Source: Gammaproteobacteria bacterium
Lineage (GTDB): Bacteria > Pseudomonadota > Gammaproteobacteria > Pseudomonadales > Azotimanducaceae
Length of the DNA: 64,000 bases
Direction: 5' to 3'
NCBI GenBank assembly: GCA_026708185.1
Contig: JAPOVK010000027.1
Location: 1-64,000 of the forward strand
Shown here: in pieces, positions 9,683-19,866 of the stretch
How positions within the stretch are numbered: position 1 is the stretch's first letter
How the letters are laid out: every line of letters begins with the position of its first letter
The notes under the pieces: generated by a model
Databases searched by the model: none
Told to the model about the DNA's origin: nothing
What the model saw: only the letters and a program-made list of their open reading frames with translations
Program-made: the position numbers and the translations under genes

Positions 9683-9780
9683 CCGTCGCGCAAGCGCGTC
9701 AAGAGGCGATTGGACCACCTCGCGAACGTCCCGAAAATGGACGATCTCTCGACCTGCTGTAAGAGATCGGCTCGGCGCGC

Positions 9781-10010
9781 TTAGCCGCCCTCGCCCGCTA
9801 CGCCGTCCCGGATGCGCTGGGCCTTGCTCTCGTCCCACCACCAGGCGTCCGGAAACCCCGTGCGGAACGGCGGATCCTCGCCCGGCCTGCCGAACTTGCC
9901 CCAGTAGACGACGCGCGGACCGGAGATGGCGACCAGCGGGACGTAGTAGTAGTGTACGGGCGCGATCGGCCACTTGCCCATCACCATCACGTTGTTGGGG
10001 CCTAGGCCGC
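9781..10010 (-). pseudogene. Chimeric, internally deleted fragment of a YejA-like solute-binding protein gene
   Basis: Minus frame LGPNNVMVMGKWPIAPVHYYYVPLVAISGPRVVYW...AQRIRDGVAGEGG joins two segments that are about 1 kb apart in the gene at 13071-14923. Confidence 0.85.
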
Positions 10011-10072
10011 GTTTGCCAGAACTGTCCGAACCGGCCATTGCCGCGTCCCACTCGCTGCATCCCCCGGTCCCA

Positions 10073-12025
10073 TCATCTAGAGCCGGCGTCCAGTCCGAAG
10101 GCGACCACGAAATCGCCCCGGCCTTCACCCTCAGAGAGGTCACCGCCGGCAGTGATGACCACATAGTCCACACCCCTGTCCCGGTATGCCATCGGCGTGG
10201 AATGCGCTCCTGCCGGAAGTTCGTGACTCCACAACTCGTTACCGTACGTGCCATCGAACGCACGCAACGTGTTGTCGTAGGTCGTGGCCAGAAACACAAC
10301 GCCGCCATCAGTGACCATAGGCCCACCTTTTGTCAGGTAGCCCCAGCCGGCAGCCTCCCGGCCGACGTCGACCCATGGCGTCGTGCCCACAGGACGTTCC
10401 CACAGTATCTCGGCGGCGTCCAGATCCACCGCGACGAGAGTGGCCCAGGGACCTCCGAGGCACGGCAGAAACTCATGGGCCAAGTCGACGCGCGCCATTC
10501 CGTAGGGCGTGCCGTTCTGCTCGGTGAACTGTGCTACCGCCCCATTGACCGTACCTTCACGCTCGGCCGCGCGGAACTGGCGACGAGGGACAAGCCTGAC
10601 GACCGTAGGCCATCGGCTCACGGTCAGGTAGCCGATGCGTGAGTCGCGGTCGTAAGCCATCGACCCCCAGTTCGTACCCCCGGGGTTGCCGGGATAGACC
10701 AAGGTTCCTTCGTGACTGGGCGGCGTGAATATCCCGTCGTACCGAATCCCGGCGGAGAGTCTCTTGCATGCGGCACGGTGCTCCGGGTCGAAGTCCCAGA
10801 GAGCTAGCGGTCGCGCATCGGTGGCGTGTAGCCGAAGTTTCGGGAACGGCTGAGTCGGCGCGGCCTCTTCGCCGGGAACGTAACTCACGGGCACGGCCCG
10901 CTCCTCGACCGGATGCAGCGGCTCGCCCGTCTCCCGATCAAGGACGAACACGAAGCCTGTTTTCGTCGCTTGCGCCAGTGCCGGCCGCCTCGTCCCGTCC
11001 GCGGACAGGTGGTCGAAGAGCAGTGGCTGCGCCGCAAGGTCGTAGTCCCACAGGTCATGCCGCACGGTCTGGTAGCCCCACTTGAACTCGCCTGTCGATG
11101 CCCGTAGAGCAACCACCGAGTTGGCAAAGGCGTTGTTGCCGGGGCGCCTGCCACCGTAGAAATCCGGAGACGGCGACGACGTGGGCAGAAACACCAGGTC
11201 CCGGTCGGGATCGGCGGACATCACACTCCAAACATTCGCACCGCCCGTACGGTTCCTGCGGACGTTCGCCCAGCCACCGGCACCGGGATGGTCCTCTGAG
11301 CGAGCAACCGGATCCCACGACCAAGCGAGCGACCCGTCCCGGGCGTCATATGCCCGCACCATCCCGGACTCGAGACGTGCGGCGCCGTTGTCGCCGATGG
11401 AGGATCCGACGATGACAAGGTCGCCGACCACCGTAGGTGGCGAAGTCACAGAGTATTCGCGCTCTCGGTAACGGCGAACTCCGGCGGACAGATGCACCTG
11501 CCCACGTCTACCAAAGTCCGTGCAAAGCGTGCCGGTTTCCGCATCGACGGCAATGAGGCGCGCATCCAGCGTGCCAAGAAAGACGCGCGCCGGGCAATGC
11601 TCCTGGCCGGACGCGGAACCGTACCAGGCCGCTACGCCTCGGGACGTGAACATCTCGCTGTAGGGTTCCGCGAAATCCACCTCGGGGTCGTAGGTCCAGA
11701 TCTCCTCGCCCGTACCCGGATCGAGGGCAAAGACGCGGTTGAAGCCGCTGGAAAAGACCAATCGGCCACCGACCAGAATGGGTGTGGCGCGGAACCTCGA
11801 CGGATTCCCCTCGAACTCCTTGCCATCCGTAGCGTCGCCTGTTCGGTACGTCCACACGATTGACAGTCCGTCTATGTTCCCGGGCCCGATCGACGAAGGT
11901 ACGGCATGGCGGTCGCCTCCGAGCGAACCGCCGTAGTGCGGCCAACCATCCGCAGCCAGTGCCGATGAGCCGCCCACAGCGGCGACCAACGTCGCGAGCA
12001 AGGCGGGGATCCGGTGTCGGCACAT
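10073..12025 (-). CDS. PQQ-dependent (quinoprotein) dehydrogenase
   Basis: Signal peptide, ADGWPHYGGSLGGDRHA, repeated beta-propeller W motifs, GDNGAARLESGMVRAYDARDGSLAWSWDP. Confidence 0.92.
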   Translation of the reverse strand: MCRHRIPALLATLVAAVGGSSALAADGWPHYGGSLGGDRHAVPSSIGPGNIDGLSIVWTYRTGDATDGKEFEGNPSRFRATPILVGGRLVFSSGFNRVFALDPGTGEEIWTYDPEVDFAEPYSEMFTSRGVAAWYGSASGQEHCPARVFLGTLDARLIAVDAETGTLCTDFGRRGQVHLSAGVRRYREREYSVTSPPTVVGDLVIVGSSIGDNGAARLESGMVRAYDARDGSLAWSWDPVARSEDHPGAGGWANVRRNRTGGANVWSVMSADPDRDLVFLPTSSPSPDFYGGRRPGNNAFANSVVALRASTGEFKWGYQTVRHDLWDYDLAAQPLLFDHLSADGTRRPALAQATKTGFVFVLDRETGEPLHPVEERAVPVSYVPGEEAAPTQPFPKLRLHATDARPLALWDFDPEHRAACKRLSAGIRYDGIFTPPSHEGTLVYPGNPGGTNWGSMAYDRDSRIGYLTVSRWPTVVRLVPRRQFRAAEREGTVNGAVAQFTEQNGTPYGMARVDLAHEFLPCLGGPWATLVAVDLDAAEILWERPVGTTPWVDVGREAAGWGYLTKGGPMVTDGGVVFLATTYDNTLRAFDGTYGNELWSHELPAGAHSTPMAYRDRGVDYVVITAGGDLSEGEGRGDFVVAFGLDAGSR

Positions 12026-12256
12026 CCCGGGGAGGCACCCGGTTCGCTCGGGCACGGCAGTCCCGGATGCGCCTGCGCAACCTTGCCGCGACGAGCCGGA
12101 CACGCCTTGACGGGCGGCATTGAGGGACAATGCAGTACTGTTCACGGGGAGCGTCGATACAACCGGCGCCACAAGAATCCAAATGATACACGAAAGTCTC
12201 ATTGCTTGTCCGAAGCGGTGGCGCGTTGTGCTTGTGTGTGCGGGAGTTCGGGGCCG

Positions 12257-12816
12257 ATGACGAAGGTCTCGGGTCATGCGATCCGGCCGCGGACACTAGC
12301 GGCGATCATCGAGGCAGCCGTCCGAATGCTGAGCGTCGACCCCGGCGTCACGATGGGCGAGGTGGCCCGCGGCGCAGGCGTGGGCCGGGCGACGCTACAT
12401 CGTCATTTCAAGGGCAAGGCGGACCTCCTCAGGACAATTACCGCCCGGTGTATCGAGGAGACGAACGCCGCCGTGCTTGCGACGGATGACCGGACACACC
12501 GGCCGTGGACAGACTGGGGCGCATGCTAAGGAGCGTCATACCGCTTGGCGATCGTTACGCGTTCCTGCTGCGTCTGGAAGGGTCGCAGGACGAAAGCCTC
12601 CAAAAGGGCCACAAGACTCAGTTGGAGTGGGTCAGGTCGCTGATCGGGCAGCTCAAGGCGGAGCGTGCCATTGCAGAGGACGTGCCAACTTCGTGGGCCG
12701 TTACACAGGTGGATCAGGTCATTGGGACCGCATGGACCGCGGTGTCGACAGGCGAACTCTCAACCGACGAAGCGGCCGGACCGGCTTTGCGGACGTTGTT
12801 GAGGGGTTTGGGCTAA
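12257..12816 (+). pseudogene. TetR/AcrR family regulator, frameshifted
   Basis: HTH AAVRMLSVDPGVTMGEVARGAGVGRATLHRHFKGKADLL in one frame; C-terminal DRLGRMLRSVIPLGDRYAFLLR... in another, switch near 12505. Confidence 0.75.
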
Positions 12817-13007
12817 GCCTCGACCAGCATACGCCTCCCTCTACCGCGGGCTATCGCGGGGCGCACAATGGCATCGTCCTTCGCTGACTGATCGACCAGC
12901 TGGACGCCACCGACGCGATGTAGCTTAGACCGGACGGTGCCCCTGCTTTTCGCTCATCCTCATCTCGCAGCCTGCGCCATTGAAACCAGCGGGGCTTCCC
13001 TCCGTCG

Positions 13008-13063
13008 AGGTACGCGGGCCTCCCGGCCCCCATTGAAGCTTGCACCACGCCGGAATGCGGACG
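13008..13063. repeat. Hairpin repeat element copy B
   Basis: AGGTACGCGGGCCTCCCGGCCC at 13008-13029 and ACGCCGGAATGCGGACG at 13047-13063, matching copy A. Confidence 0.8.
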
Positions 13064-13070
13064 TGCGGAC

Positions 13071-14923
13071 CTACCGGTCCTCGCCCGCTACGCCGTCCCG
13101 GATGCGCTGGGCCTTGCTCTCGTCCCACCACCAGGCGTCCGGAAACCCCGTGCGGAACGGCGGATCCTCGTCCGGCCTGCCGAACTTGTCCCAGTAGACG
13201 ACGCGCGGACCGGAGATGGCGACCAGCGGGACGTAGTAGTAGTTCCACAACAGGACGCGGTCCAAGGCGCGCGCCGCCGCGACGAGTTCGTCCATCGAGC
13301 GTGCGCCGAGGGTTTCCTCGAGCATCTTGTCGACCGCCGGATGATCGATCCCCGGCCAATTCGTCAGCGCCGACGACGCCGACGAGGAGTGCACGCGGCC
13401 ACGCAGGCCGGACTCGGGTGTGATGCCAGCACCGAAGTTGCCGAAGACAACGTCGAAGGCCCCTTCGGTCAGGATGTTCACGAACTGGGCGGTCTCAACC
13501 ATGCGAATCGTCGACCGGATGCCGAGGCGGGCCAGCAGGCTGACGTACGGCAGCAGCGTGCGGCGCTCATTCGCTGTCCGGATCACGAAACGCAACGAAA
13601 CTGACGACCGTCCTGGTCCCGGAGTTCGCCCGCGGACATGTGCCAACCCGCCTCGGCGAGGAGGTTCAAGGCCTCGATCAACGCCCGCCGGTTGTCACCG
13701 AAACCGCTCGATCGCGGCAAATCGAACGCCTCGGTGAAGAGCGCGGCAGGCAACGATTCGCGGAACGGCGCAAGGAGGCGGCGCTCCGCCGCCGAGGGCG
13801 GACCCGTCGCGGCCAGATAGGAGCCGGGGAAGTAGCTCATGGGCCTGTCGTACAGGCCGTGATTGAGCGCGCGGTTGCCCCACTCGTAGTCGAAGGCCAT
13901 GGACAGCGCTTGCCGAACACGCCGGTCGGCAAGCTTCTCCTGTCGGGTGTTGAAGGCGATGCCACTCCGGAAGCCCACGTACGACATGTAGTTGTGGCGA
14001 CGCATGACCAGCCAGCCCTTGTCCTTGGCGGGGATGTCGTAGCCGGTCGCCCAGTAGCGCGGCTCGGCTTCGACGCGGTAGTCCACCAGGCCCTTGCGCA
14101 ACGCTTCGCGCTCGACGGTGGCGTCGTGGTACACCTCGTATCGGATCGCGTCGAAGTTGTGCCGACCGCGGTGAATCCCGAGGTGACGTCCCCAGTAGTC
14201 GCGAACACGCTCGTAGCGGATGTAGCGACCGGGCTGGAAGTCGGCGATCCGGTACGGGCCGCTCCCCAACGGAGGTTCCAGTGTCGTTTGCGTCAGATCC
14301 CGGCCGCGCCAACAGTGCTCGGGAACGATCGGCCACTTGCCCATGACCATCACGTTGTTGGGGCCCAAGCCGCTGACATTCCGAAAGCGGAAGCGGACTT
14401 CGCGCTCGCCAAGGATCTCGATGGCGTCGATGAAGCCGAAGGCCTGCTTGACACCGCCCATGCCGTGCTCGGCGATCCAATCGAAAGTGAACTTGACGTC
14501 CCGGGCGGTGACCGGCACGCCGTCGTGCCAGCGTGCCTCTTCTCGCAGACGCAGGATCGTCCAACTGAAGTCCTCGGCGAGCGCGACGCTTTCCACGAGG
14601 TTGCCGTAGAAGCTGCCGGGTTCGTCGTCGGACGGCCAGAACAAGGGGTCGTAGACCATGGCCAACTCGATCACGTGAAGGCCGGGCGGGTTGATCCCCT
14701 TGCCGATGTTCGGCGTGAAGCTGTTGAATTTTTGAGCCGTGGCGAGGACCAAGGTGCCGCCCTTGGGGGCGTCGGGGTTCACGTAGTCGAAGTGCGCGAA
14801 CCCTTGGTGGTACTTCAACGCCGCGAAATTCGACACACCGTGGCTGAATCGCGGCTCGGCGTGGCCGCTCGCCGCGATCAGGAGCGCCCCCGCAAAGGCA
14901 ATCAGGGCGGGCATGGCGCCCAA
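13071..14923 (-). pseudogene. Family 5 extracellular solute-binding protein, YejA-like, single frameshift
   Basis: PRFSHGVSNFAALKYHQGFAHFDYVNPDAPKGGTL...; frame change near 13590-13610 (DGRQFR to LRFVIRTANERRTLLPYV). Confidence 0.85.
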
Positions 14924-14945
14924 GAGCTTGTGGCGCGCCGGAGCC

Positions 14946-15827
14946 CTATAGCTTCGCAGCGGCCGCGGCGTACATGAACTTCTTCATGTCCACATCGTTC
15001 TCCGGCGTCGCGGTGTGGAAGAAGAGCTCCGCACCCAGCAATTGCCGCATGCCCTCCGGCGCACTCGCCATGTAGGCCTCGTCCTTCAACAGGTACGTGA
15101 AGTCGTCGATGGGCTGGGTGTAGAGACGCTGATAGGTGGCGTGCAGCACGGTGCGCGTGCCGGGAATCTTGCGTGGCAGGGAACCGTGCCAGACGGCGCC
15201 GTCCCAGACGGCGACGTCGCCCTTCTCCGTCTCGATGGCCACCGGCTCGGCGGTCTCGAGGTCCTTCGCCGTGGGCGGCCGGCGCAATCGGTGCGAGCCC
15301 GGCACCACGCACGTGGCGCCCCCAGCGTGGGTCATCCCCTCGCAGGCGAAACAGAAGGTCATCACCAGGTTGTGTTCGGGGAACGGCACCGGCATCCAGT
15401 TCTGGTCCGCGTGCAGGCCCAAGGCCCCGTCGCCCTCGCCCTTGAACTGGTGCTTGATGCTGCCGACGAAGCGGCCGCCGCGCATCGCCTTGCCGCAACT
15501 GAACTCCGCGATCGCCATCACCTTGGGCAAGGTCGCGATGCGGTCGATCGCGGGGTGCCGACCCAGGAGCAGCGGCGCCGAGCCCACGATGCCCGTGGCG
15601 CTCGCGTCCTCCGTGGGCGTCGACAGCGTGTGAATGGCTTCCCGGAGGTCGTCCCAGAGAGACGGCGGTCCGGCTTGCCGGATCACGCCGTAGCCGTGCT
15701 CGCGGAGACTGGCGATGACGTCCCAGAGGTCGAATTCGTCGATGCGCGGGCGCAATTCGTCCGACACTTCGAACGGTCCGACCGGTTTCGCTTCCTCCGG
15801 TCGCTCAAGAGTCTCGGCTTCGGCCAT
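14946..15827 (-). CDS. Phytanoyl-CoA dioxygenase family protein
   Basis: LHADQNWMPVPFPEHN (HxD), ATCVVPGSHRLRRPP, AVWHGSLP. Confidence 0.88.
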   Translation of the reverse strand: MAEAETLERPEEAKPVGPFEVSDELRPRIDEFDLWDVIASLREHGYGVIRQAGPPSLWDDLREAIHTLSTPTEDASATGIVGSAPLLLGRHPAIDRIATLPKVMAIAEFSCGKAMRGGRFVGSIKHQFKGEGDGALGLHADQNWMPVPFPEHNLVMTFCFACEGMTHAGGATCVVPGSHRLRRPPTAKDLETAEPVAIETEKGDVAVWDGAVWHGSLPRKIPGTRTVLHATYQRLYTQPIDDFTYLLKDEAYMASAPEGMRQLLGAELFFHTATPENDVDMKKFMYAAAAAKL

Positions 15828-15905
15828 CGTGGTATCCCCTTGGCGGTGAGCTTGAGGATACTAGCACCCCGTTTGGTGTGCGGCCGTGGACGCCCGCACC
15901 AGCAA

Positions 15906-16331
15906 CTAGGCCGTGATGAGCGCCATCTTGTTGTGCAGCTCGACCAGCCATGCGGGGAAGATGCTCGTATCCCCCTGGATGTCCGGCGGCGGCTCCGGTG
16001 GCGGGCGGGAGGACAGTTCCGCGACGATTTCCGGGGTATAGACCGTGCGCGCGCCCGGGAGCGCGGTCTCGTAGTCCGCGCGAATCTTGACATCCGTGTC
16101 GTCCACTTCGCCGGCACCCACCGTGACGCTCCTGCCCTTGATGTAGAAGTACCAGGCGGCCGTGCCCGACGGCGCGACCCTCTCCGGCACGTCCGTGAAA
16201 ACCTCACACACGCTGAGCCGGGTGTCGTCGTCGCAATGCTCGGCCACGAGTTCCTCCAGAACGCTCCGCGCCGCGTCGACCCACGCCGCGCCCGCGAAAT
16301 CGACCTTGGCGGTTGCCGCTTGTTCGCTCAT
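15906..16331 (-). CDS. Conserved hypothetical protein, possibly SCP2-like
   Basis: Intact 141-aa ORF between PhyH and TonB receptor genes; fold assignment is tentative. Confidence 0.55.
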   Translation of the reverse strand: MSEQAATAKVDFAGAAWVDAARSVLEELVAEHCDDDTRLSVCEVFTDVPERVAPSGTAAWYFYIKGRSVTVGAGEVDDTDVKIRADYETALPGARTVYTPEIVAELSSRPPPEPPPDIQGDTSIFPAWLVELHNKMALITA

Positions 16332-16487
16332 TTCACCTCCCTTGAGTGCAGCGTGGAAGATTCTAGCGGGGATTCCGGTGCGAACCGCAACGTGGTTGCG
16401 AACGGCTGGCTTGCCCGGCGTGCGCCTTCGGAAACCCCGCTAAGTGTGTCAAGATGTGTCCAAACCGAAAAAGGCTAGGGCCCTAGC

Positions 16488-18896
16488 ATGAACCGATTCA
16501 GCAACAAGCGTCTCGCGCGCAATTCCCTCCTCGTTCCAGCCCTGCTTCTCCTCCTTCCGGCATCCTTCGCCCGGGCCCAGTCGATGGCAGAGGAGCAAGA
16601 GCCGATGATCGAGGAAGTGATCGTCACCGCCACATACCGCGAAACCGACCTGATGGACACGGCACAGTCGATCAGTGCCGTGACCGACAGCCTCGTGGAG
16701 GACCTCGGCGGGCAGAGCATGGGCGATATCTTCACCATGGTGCCGGGCTTAAGCATGCAGGGAGGCATCAACGGCGAAAACCGCTATACCGTGCGCGGGG
16801 TGACATCGCAGACCGGCAGCACCGGCTATTTCCTGACCGGCGCCACCATCGGGGTCTACCTGGACGGCACCCCGGTCACCGCGGCACTCGGTCCTGACAA
16901 CCAGGTCAGCGGCACGCTGTTCGACATCGAGCGCGTGGAGGTACTCAAAGGACCCCAGGGGACGCTCTTCGGCGAGGGCTCCCAAGGCGGCACGATCCGC
17001 TACCTCTACAAGCAGCCAGACCCCACCGGATTCGACGCCGCGGTCAACGCGAGCTACTCCAACATGGGCTATTCCAATAAGAACTCCAGGCGCATCGACG
17101 GCATGGTCAACATTCCCTTCGGCGACGGCTTCGCGCTACGCCTCACCGGGTGGGAAGCCGAGACGGCCGGTTACGTCGATGAACTCGGGACCGACGGCGA
17201 GCTAGTCGGAGAGGACACCAACTCGGCGGGGCGCGAAGGCTTCCGGGCGGCTCTGCGCTACGAGGGCGACCGGTTCGCTGTCGCGGGCACGGTCTACAGC
17301 AGCACGCAGGAGACCGACGGAACCCTGAGGACCGTACGCGCATACGAGGCCCCTCCTACGCCCAGCGTCGAAGGCTACGCGAACATTTCCACGGACGACA
17401 TCGACATCTACAGTCTCGTCGTGGAAGTCGACTTCGACTGGGCGAACTTCCAGTCGATGACGTCCTTCACGGACCGGACAAGCCCGTCGGTCATCAACGT
17501 CGAATACTCGGGTTTCTGGGTCCTCGACTTCGTCTACGGCGGGTCGACATTGGCCGCAGGCCACCCGGGCTGCACCCCCGCGCTCTCGTTCGGGTTCTGC
17601 CCCGGATGGCCCGGGTTCTTCAATCTTGCCGTGCCAGGCTCCGTGATTCCGGACGGTCAGAACATCTCGGCATTCGTGGCCTTGGGCAACAACTACAGCG
17701 AACGCATGGTCCAGGAGTTCCGCCTGGTCTCGCCCGGCGATCAGCGGCTGCGCTGGACGGCCGGCGCCTTCTGGAAGGACAGCGAGGACCACAGCCAGAA
17801 CCAGCAGATCAGCTTGTACCACCCCGGCCGCGAGGGCTTCGGCACATTCTTCGACCCCCTGCTGAGCGTCCCCGCCAACACCCACACCGACTTGCTCGAA
17901 GAGTACGCGGTGTTTGGCGAGGTCAGCTACGACCTCACCGAGCAGCTCGAGGTCACCGCGGGCTTAAGGGTGTCCGACCTGCAACAGTACTTCTCGAACA
18001 CGGACTCGGGCACCGACGACACCCCGGTGTCGCCCAAGTTCGTGGTGTCGTGGCGGCCGCTGGACGACATGCTGCTGTACTTCAACTACGCCACCGGGTT
18101 CCGGCCGGGCAACGTCAACAACCACATGGAGTTCAATGTCCGCCAGCTCGAAATCCAGATCGAGCAGGCGATGGCGGCCGGGAACACGGAGGGCGTGCCC
18201 CTGCTGCGCCAGGGCCAGGAACTCTCCCGAGCCCACCGATTCTTCGATGGCGACCATGTATCCAGCTACGAAGTGGGTTTCAAGAGCACGCTTCTGGACG
18301 GCCGAATGGCCGTGCTTGCCTCGGCCTACTATGTCGACTGGGAGGAGATGATCCTGGTCGAAGACGTCCCTGCGCTTCGCGCCCTGACCCCCGGGACGAG
18401 CGTCTACAACACGAACAGCGGCGGCGCCGAAATCCAGGGCTTCGAGATGGAACTGACCGCGTTCGTGACGGAGCGCTTGGCGGTTCGCCTCGCCGGTGAC
18501 GTCGTGGAGACGGAAGTGACGCAGGGGCCGGCGCAGTCTACGGACAGTCCCGAAGGGGCCGAGCTGCTCCACGCGCCGGGCAAGAGCGGCTCGTTGGCGG
18601 TGGACTACACCATCCCGCTGAGCGATGGCTGGAGCATGGTGCTGCACGCCGACCGCGCGTACGTGGCCGAACAGTTCGCCAATACCGAGAACACGCTCGT
18701 CATCCCGAGCTACCAGAAGTCGAACGCCCGGGTCACGCTACGCAGTGCCGACGACAAGTGGCGCGTCGCCGCATACGCCACCAATCTCAGCAACAACGCC
18801 ATCCTAAGCGGCCGAACCCAGCAGCAGGTCTTCTACTGGTACCCGCCACGCCAGGTGGGCATCGAAGTGGGCTACAACGGCAACTTCCGCGACTGA
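16488..18896 (+). CDS. TonB-dependent receptor
   Basis: Signal peptide, TonB box EEVIVTAT, plug domain LFDIERVEVLKGPQGTLFGEGSQGGTIRY, C-terminal beta-barrel. Confidence 0.95.
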   Translation: MNRFSNKRLARNSLLVPALLLLLPASFARAQSMAEEQEPMIEEVIVTATYRETDLMDTAQSISAVTDSLVEDLGGQSMGDIFTMVPGLSMQGGINGENRYTVRGVTSQTGSTGYFLTGATIGVYLDGTPVTAALGPDNQVSGTLFDIERVEVLKGPQGTLFGEGSQGGTIRYLYKQPDPTGFDAAVNASYSNMGYSNKNSRRIDGMVNIPFGDGFALRLTGWEAETAGYVDELGTDGELVGEDTNSAGREGFRAALRYEGDRFAVAGTVYSSTQETDGTLRTVRAYEAPPTPSVEGYANISTDDIDIYSLVVEVDFDWANFQSMTSFTDRTSPSVINVEYSGFWVLDFVYGGSTLAAGHPGCTPALSFGFCPGWPGFFNLAVPGSVIPDGQNISAFVALGNNYSERMVQEFRLVSPGDQRLRWTAGAFWKDSEDHSQNQQISLYHPGREGFGTFFDPLLSVPANTHTDLLEEYAVFGEVSYDLTEQLEVTAGLRVSDLQQYFSNTDSGTDDTPVSPKFVVSWRPLDDMLLYFNYATGFRPGNVNNHMEFNVRQLEIQIEQAMAAGNTEGVPLLRQGQELSRAHRFFDGDHVSSYEVGFKSTLLDGRMAVLASAYYVDWEEMILVEDVPALRALTPGTSVYNTNSGGAEIQGFEMELTAFVTERLAVRLAGDVVETEVTQGPAQSTDSPEGAELLHAPGKSGSLAVDYTIPLSDGWSMVLHADRAYVAEQFANTENTLVIPSYQKSNARVTLRSADDKWRVAAYATNLSNNAILSGRTQQQVFYWYPPRQVGIEVGYNGNFRD

Positions 18897-18911
18897 TCCG
18901 AGGAGGATCCC

Positions 18912-19823
18912 ATGGAAGCAGCGACTGCCAACGTGAAGCGCCTGGACGAACTCGCGCGACTCAAGATCGAGCGCAATGCGTTGGAGCTGGAGGCGAACGG
19001 CTACACCGTGGTGGAGGATGCGCTCGATCCCGATCTAACCGCGCGCGGCCTCGAAGCGGCCTTGAACAGCATCGACGAGCGCACGGGCAGACGCCCCAAC
19101 ATCGAGTCCGATGCGGGCTTCGGCGGCTACTGGGTGTGGCGGTACATGCTCTTGAAGGACGCGGCGTTCGAAGAGATCGTGATGGCGGAGAAGGTGCTGG
19201 CGCTGGTCGACTACCTCGTGGGCGATGACTGCATCCTCAGCACGCTGACCTGCCACATCCGGGGCGAGGGCCGCAGCAAGGACTTACCAACCGGCTACCT
19301 GCCGTTGCACGGCGACGATCCGCATCCGCACGCGGGGTTCAACAACTCCGTGACCGTGAACATCTGCCTGACCGACGTGACCGAGGAGTCGGGATGCCTG
19401 GCGTTCGTCCCCGGCAGCCACAAGTTGGCGCGGCAACCGGCGCCGAAGGAGCGTGTGCTGGCAGGGGACGGTGCCAACGACGAGGCGGTGCCGCTCGTGG
19501 CGCCGGCCGGTTCGGCGATCATCTGGCCGTCGCACACTTGGCATGGCTCTTGGGAGTCGCCGTCACCCGGGTTGCGCGTGACCTTGGCCGTGCTCTATGC
19601 CAGGCCCCATCTGCAGCCATATGAACTCTACCGGGAGACCGTGCCGGACGCGGTGCTCGAGCGGAACTCGCCGCGGTTCGCGACGCTAATGGGTATGGAC
19701 ACCATCAGCGGCTGGAACGACAACCAGGACGACTGGCACAAGAAGTGGAGCGACCGGGACCGGTCCCGATATGCACCGCGGGGCGTGGCGGCGAGCGCGG
19801 GTCCGCAAAGCGTCGAGCACTGA
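18912..19823 (+). CDS. Phytanoyl-CoA dioxygenase family protein
   Basis: LEANGYTVVEDALDP, LPLHGDDPHPHAGFNN, CLAFVPGSHKLARQP, WPSHTWHGS. Confidence 0.88.
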   Translation: MEAATANVKRLDELARLKIERNALELEANGYTVVEDALDPDLTARGLEAALNSIDERTGRRPNIESDAGFGGYWVWRYMLLKDAAFEEIVMAEKVLALVDYLVGDDCILSTLTCHIRGEGRSKDLPTGYLPLHGDDPHPHAGFNNSVTVNICLTDVTEESGCLAFVPGSHKLARQPAPKERVLAGDGANDEAVPLVAPAGSAIIWPSHTWHGSWESPSPGLRVTLAVLYARPHLQPYELYRETVPDAVLERNSPRFATLMGMDTISGWNDNQDDWHKKWSDRDRSRYAPRGVAASAGPQSVEH

Positions 19824-19866
19824 TCCACGTGATGTATATTCCACGGAGTTCCTAGGGAGGGTCGCC

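Noticed and set aside
12257-14923. Programmed frameshifting or further Sec recoding in the TetR and YejA genes
   Set aside because: Both need a frame change rather than stop readthrough, and I see no slippery heptamer; decay or sequence error is simpler
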